From JADKIH01 sp031367345 (GTDB taxonomy: Bacteria; Bacteroidota; Bacteroidia; AKYH767-A; 2013-40CM-41-45), in contig JANLPR010000017.1 of assembly GCA_031367345.1 (NCBI GenBank), positions 1 through 16,730 on the forward strand: DNA of 16,730 nt, written 5' to 3'. Made by a program: the position numbers and the translations under genes. This document shows positions 13,016 to 16,730 of the stretch, piece after piece (position 1 is the first letter of the stretch; each line of letters begins with the position of its first letter). Below the pieces are notes generated by a model, which worked only from the letters and a program-made list of their open reading frames with translations, was not told the DNA's origin and did no database searches.

Positions 13016-15427
13016 ATGAACCTGAAAATATTTTCATTCACTTTATTTATTGCTTTCGCTTTCAACTTTGCAAATGCACAAACGCTTTCTTCTCTGTCAG
13101 GAAAAATTATTGAGCAATCCACGAAAGAGCCAATGGAGTTTGTGAATGTTGCATTGTATCACACAACCGACAGTTCGCTTGTTACAGGAGTTGTTACAGA
13201 CAAAAACGGAACTTACACATTTGCGAATGTGAATGAGGGAAAATATTATCTGCAAATTAGTTTCATAGGGTTTGAAACAATTTTTACTCCCGAGTTTTCT
13301 GTCAGCACAACTTCTCAAATTGATAAAGGCACTATTGAAATAAAAGCATCAAGTTATGTGTTGAATGATGTAACCGTTACCGATGAAAAATCAATTCTGC
13401 AAACTTCTATTGACAAAAAAATTTACAATGTCGGCAAAGACATTATGAGCACTTCGGGTTCTGCCAGTCAGATATTGGAAAACATTCCTTCTGTTGCGGT
13501 GAGTGTTGATGGCAATGTTAGTTTAAGAGGTTCATCCAATGTAACCATACTAATCAATGGCAGACCGTCAACGATGATGCGTGTGAATAGCGCAGCAGCA
13601 TTGCAACAAATTCCAGCCAACACCATTGAACGCATTGAGATTATAACAAACCCTTCTGCAAAATACAAACCCGATGGAACAGCAGGAATCATAAACATTG
13701 TTTTGAAAAAAGGAGTTAAGCAAGGATTCAACGGAACATTAACAGCCAACATCGGAAACGAGAACAGATATAATTCTACACTTACATTTAATTACAGACC
13801 GAATAAAATAAATTTATTTGGAAGTTACGGATACAGGCACGATACACGGTTGCGAACTTCTACCGATTTCAGAATGATAAAAGATTCTTTGGAAAATGTA
13901 ATCAGCAAGTTTGATTACATCAACCTTGCACATTACAATCCGCAATCACACACCGCTAATCTTGGCGCAGATTATTTTATCAATGACAAAAACACAATCA
14001 GCATTTCAGGAAATTATTTTCTTCTGAAGTTTCTTCGCACAGAAGATGCAGCAACTTTCATTAGCGACAGCGCACTGCAAACCGTAAATGATTTTAACCG
14101 CAACCGTTTAGATGATGAATATGAATGGGACAAAGAACTATCCGCATCCTACGAACACAAATTCAAAAAGGAAGACCACACTTTAAATTTTGAATTGAAC
14201 ATGACCAAACATCACGAAGTTGAAGACAACAAATTTACGCAAGAGTATCGCACACCATTTAAGATAAACTCTTACGACAACACTTTAATACAGCAATGGG
14301 AAAATGCAGGCGAGGCGCTTGTTGAATATGCTAATCCGATTAACGAAGATGTAGAAATTGAAACGGGATATTCAACTGAATGGATAAATCAGGATTTTAG
14401 TTTCTACGGAGAACACTTTGACACTTCTCAAAATGTTTTTATAAGCGACATTGGAAAAACAAATCGGTTTAAGTTCGGACAAATGATTCATGCGGGATAT
14501 TTCACTTACAAAAGGACAATAGAAGATTTTAGTTTTGAATTGGGTTTACGTGGAGAAGATGCAATCATTACTTCAAATCTTGAATCGCTTGATTCAACAG
14601 TAACGCAAAATTATTTCAAACTCTATCCCTCTATTCATTTGTCGTATGAAGTGAGCAGTAAAGCCGCATTCAACTTAAGTTACAGCAAGCGTGTGGTGCG
14701 ACCAGAAGGAGATGAACTAAATCCTTTTCCAGAATACGAAGACCCGCGAAATTTATTTTCAGGTAATCCATTTATCAAACCCGAACAAATTCATTCCTTT
14801 GAATTAGGTTATCAGTTTAAGAACGACACATTCGCAATCGTGCCGACTTTATATTACCGCTACAAGTATGACGGCTTCACTGAAGTAAGCCGCTACATAA
14901 ATGATTCTACGTTGCTCACTACTTTTGAAAATCTTGCCAAAGAGCAATCAGCAGGTTTGGAAATTATTTTTTCGTGGCGATATAAAAAACTTCTCTCACT
15001 GAATCTCACAGGGAGTTTATTTTATAATCAAATTGATGCTTCCAATCTTGGGTATTCAAAAAAGAAAACTGCAGTATCGGGTAACTTGAAATTAGGAGCA
15101 AACATCAACTTAACAAAATCAGCCGTCATGCAGTTGAACGCAAACTATCGTTCAGCCGAACTTACACCGCAGGGAAACAATCTTGCTGGATATTCACTCA
15201 ATGCAGGTTTGCGTCAGGACATATTTAAAGGAAAGGCATCTTTGCTTTTAACTGTATCCGATGTATTCAAAACCATGCGATGGGAAAGTGAAATCAATAC
15301 TCCTTTCCTCTATCAAAAAACAACAGCCAAACGAAAATCGCAAATCATTTATCTTGGCTTCACTTGGCGATTCGGAAAGATGAATAAAAAAACTCCAGAG
15401 GAATTAAAGTTTGACGAGCAGAAATGA
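13016..15427 (+). CDS. TonB-dependent receptor-like outer-membrane beta-barrel protein
   Basis: The 803-residue protein starts with a signal peptide ending ANA before Gln22. A carboxypeptidase-regulatory-like beta-sandwich (about 25-110) has GKIIEQSTKEPMEFVNVALY and GTYTFANVNEGKYYLQISFIG. A plug domain (about 120-235) has ILENIPSVAVSVDGNVSLRG, ILINGRPS and TNPSAKYKPDGTAGIINIVL. The C-terminal 550 residues are the barrel of the OMP_b-brl_3 (PF14905) class. Known relatives import siderophores, metals or peptides using TonB energy, though the substrate of this class is mostly undefined. It is translated 3 bases after the porin gene, so the two proteins should be made together. The gene ends 30 bases before the start of the downstream repeat block, which may terminate transcription. 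Confidence 0.93.
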   Translation: MNLKIFSFTLFIAFAFNFANAQTLSSLSGKIIEQSTKEPMEFVNVALYHTTDSSLVTGVVTDKNGTYTFANVNEGKYYLQISFIGFETIFTPEFSVSTTSQIDKGTIEIKASSYVLNDVTVTDEKSILQTSIDKKIYNVGKDIMSTSGSASQILENIPSVAVSVDGNVSLRGSSNVTILINGRPSTMMRVNSAAALQQIPANTIERIEIITNPSAKYKPDGTAGIINIVLKKGVKQGFNGTLTANIGNENRYNSTLTFNYRPNKINLFGSYGYRHDTRLRTSTDFRMIKDSLENVISKFDYINLAHYNPQSHTANLGADYFINDKNTISISGNYFLLKFLRTEDAATFISDSALQTVNDFNRNRLDDEYEWDKELSASYEHKFKKEDHTLNFELNMTKHHEVEDNKFTQEYRTPFKINSYDNTLIQQWENAGEALVEYANPINEDVEIETGYSTEWINQDFSFYGEHFDTSQNVFISDIGKTNRFKFGQMIHAGYFTYKRTIEDFSFELGLRGEDAIITSNLESLDSTVTQNYFKLYPSIHLSYEVSSKAAFNLSYSKRVVRPEGDELNPFPEYEDPRNLFSGNPFIKPEQIHSFELGYQFKNDTFAIVPTLYYRYKYDGFTEVSRYINDSTLLTTFENLAKEQSAGLEIIFSWRYKKLLSLNLTGSLFYNQIDASNLGYSKKKTAVSGNLKLGANINLTKSAVMQLNANYRSAELTPQGNNLAGYSLNAGLRQDIFKGKASLLLTVSDVFKTMRWESEINTPFLYQKTTAKRKSQIIYLGFTWRFGKMNKKTPEELKFDEQK

Positions 15428-15457
15428 AAAGACAATTCGCTACGAACACCAACGCAT

Positions 15458-15528
15458 TTGCAAGCACATTTTATTTTTTTTGAAAACACACAAGAGCCAA
15501 CGCAGAAAAAAATAAAAAGAGCTTGCAA
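15458..15528 (+). repeat. Covarying hairpin, downstream (permuted) arrangement, copy 2
   Basis: Arms 15458-15480 and 15506-15528 pair at 21 of 23 positions. The T-rich CACATTTT arm comes first and the AAAAAGAG arm second, as at 10155-10221. The block continues with CGACAGTGCA and ACAAAGTGTGTGCG, both also present after 10221. No gene is visible in 15428-15922; the rest matches the 10222-10602 block at lower identity. Confidence 0.68.
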
Positions 15529-15671
15529 GCAACCACACACGACAGTGCAGACATTCGTGCAAACTCAAACGACATCGCAATGAATGTAAATCGCCTTGAA
15601 CAAAGTGTGTGCGGACTTGGGAGGGCACCGCTTCGTATTGACAGCAGCGGTGATGCGCATAATAACTAAGA

Positions 15672-15702
15672 CTTCATGTGGTCGGAACGACCGAACATGG
15701 AG
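15672..15702. repeat. IS91-type end hairpin, copy 2
   Basis: CTTCATGT with ACATGGAG form the outer stem and GGTC with GACC the inner one. Relative to copy 1 the inner stem changes a G-T pair to A-T, and the outer stem changes an A-T pair to G-T. Pairing is thus kept while the sequence drifts. Confidence 0.6.
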
Positions 15703-15922
15703 TCGCTGTTGCACGAAACTCTAGCGGTGCGTTGGTTTATTATGGAAATTAAATGTAGCTTTTACTGATTTATTAATGGAAGCGTATATAAAGTTTGCTT
15801 CAAAAATAATTTATTTTGAAAAAAGTGAAGTTCTCATAGATTGAAAAAAGTGTTTTGTTGGAGGAGTTGCTCTGTAATTCTGTAGTAGCTCATACTAGTT
15901 TCAGCTCGCATAGCAAGTGTTT

Positions 15923-16144
15923 TTAATAAACGATTTGTAAATTGCTCCAACTAGAAATTTCTGGCGGGCCACGTTTCGATTTCTCAATTAATTCTTTTGT
16001 AACCATCCTCCCCTTCTTGCAACAAGGACAGAGATCAGGATCGAAATTTAATTTTTCTTTGCAAACTTCTTTCCAATTCTTTCTTTTCTTTTTCTCCCAT
16101 TTAGTTATTGGTTGTCCAAGCATAACACATTTTGTCTCATGTAG
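15923..16144 (-). pseudogene. IS91-family transposase, C-terminal fragment
   Basis: About 73 residues from LHETKCVMLGQPI to the stop match the end of the copy at 10603-11355. They include the zinc-finger-like CPCCKKGRM and the common ending PPEISSW-NLQI. Similarity stops at about 16144, so this copy lost much more of its N-terminus than the first. The Cys motif is intact here, which helps show that the Tyr in the first copy is a mutation. The fragment lies in the same orientation and beside the same kind of end hairpin as the first copy. It cannot make an active enzyme. Confidence 0.82.
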
Positions 16145-16184
16145 CTGGTTCAGAGAGATCATTCAGCCGCACACAGGTATAATT

Positions 16185-16287
16185 AACAATGAACAATGAT
16201 TAATGAAGAATGATTATTTATTATTTGACTGCTCTGTTTAGTTTTTTCATTCTTCATTCTTCATTCTTCATACTTCATACTTCAACT
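16185..16287. repeat. Heptamer tandem repeats in inverted orientation
   Basis: On the left are heptamers AACAATG, AACAATG, ATTAATG and AAGAATG (16185-16212). On the right are three TCATTCT and two TCATACT (16247-16281). The two tracts are complementary in part and could form a hairpin. They replace the missing part of the IS91 transposase. The gap 16145-16420 holds no gene; the open frame across it is low-complexity sequence. Confidence 0.7.
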
Positions 16288-16420
16288 GCATGCATCACAC
16301 CCACACTCCACACTCACACTCTTGGCGCACCCGGGCGAAATGCCGATGGAATAATTGGTTTTAGCTTTGAAGAAATGAGATTACTCCGGCTAAATATTTC
16401 ACCCAGCGGCATGCATGATT

Positions 16421-16730
16421 TGTCCGGTTAAAGATGCATGCACAAAAAACAGGAGAGGCCGATTAATAGAACGTACCGAACATGCTCCTTATATAGAACA
16501 AAATCAAAACAACATTGATGCAAATCGAACACTCTACAAAAAAAGACAGGCCATAGTAGAGCATCCGTATGGAATCTTAAAACGGCAATGGGGATTTTAT
16601 TACATCATGACAAAGAGGGGGAAGAAACGAGCAAGTGCTGATGTTGGATTAATGTTCGTCGCGTACAACATAAGAAGAATGATGAATATCCTTGATAAAA
16701 ACATTTTCAAAAAGTTCCTTAAAGAACTTG
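16421..16730 (+). pseudogene. IS1182-type transposase, C-terminal part, copy 2 (runs off window)
   Basis: 103 residues are readable in one frame to the window edge. They start with the Cys motif CPVKDACTKNRRGRLIER, then VEHPYGILKRQWGFYYIMTK, which contains the family's conserved E of the DDE triad within the 'IVEHPYG' block, and ADVGLMFVAYNIRRMMNIL. This is the DDE_Tnp_1_6-type C-terminus of IS1182-family transposases. A stop codon upstream in frame (about 16391) and loss of similarity before 16421 show that the N-terminal two-thirds are missing. The end lies outside the window. Confidence 0.82.

Noticed and set aside
7886..15528. CRISPR array from regularly placed repeats
   Set aside because: The repeats are kilobases apart, differ in sequence and permutation, and have no uniform spacers or Cas genes.
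16210..16431. 73-codon + strand frame
   Set aside because: It is made of heptamer repeats and junction sequence and overlaps the start of the IS1182 fragment in a different frame.

Overview
The window is AT-rich DNA that looks like Bacteroidota, probably a Chitinophagales/Sphingobacteriia-type environmental bacterium. The evidence is a TAnnTTTG-type promoter ahead of the first complete gene, few Shine-Dalgarno sites, a PF14905-type TonB-dependent outer-membrane receptor, phosphate-selective-porin-like proteins, a sigma factor of the ECF42 type with DGPF/YciI partners, and an IS91-type transposase accompanied by a tyrosine recombinase. All intact host genes lie on the + strand. The minus strand carries only mobile-element genes.

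Layout. (1) 1-304: 5' part of a minus-strand tyrosine recombinase, cut by the window edge. (2) 400-7797: a string of small + strand modules: a TPR membrane protein (548-1942), a YciI/DGPF/ECF42 sigma operon (4261-6255), a lipoprotein (6509-7015) and a small membrane protein (7178-7708). They are separated by long imperfect palindromes that end in motifs such as GTTAGGC and begin with motifs such as GCATAAC, much like integron attC sites. A group II intron (about 2239-4116) sits at one of these boundaries. It looks dead: its maturase is frameshifted and a 21-base hairpin appears to split its domain V. (3) 7886-10143: a small secreted protein, then a single reading frame that joins a NOX/ferric-reductase-type di-heme membrane domain to an outer-membrane porin through an internal signal peptide. 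(4) 10144-11654: repeat block, IS91-type remnant (-), IS1182-type remnant (+). (5) 11729-15427: repeat block, then a porin plus TonB-receptor operon. (6) 15428-16730: the same scar as in (4), again repeat block, IS91 remnant and IS1182 remnant.

How it fits together. The two outer-membrane modules (8.0-10.1 kb and 12.0-15.4 kb) are framed by the same family of covarying hairpins. Upstream of each module the order is core-arm-loop-arm'; downstream the order is circularly permuted. With the attC-like palindromes between the smaller genes, this suggests a cassette-like accessory island built up by recombination and later littered with decayed insertion sequences. No integron integrase is visible here, so the cassette-array reading is an inference. 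The most unusual single gene is the cytochrome-porin fusion. Its predicted topology suits cleavage by signal peptidase into an inner-membrane heme protein and an outer-membrane porin.
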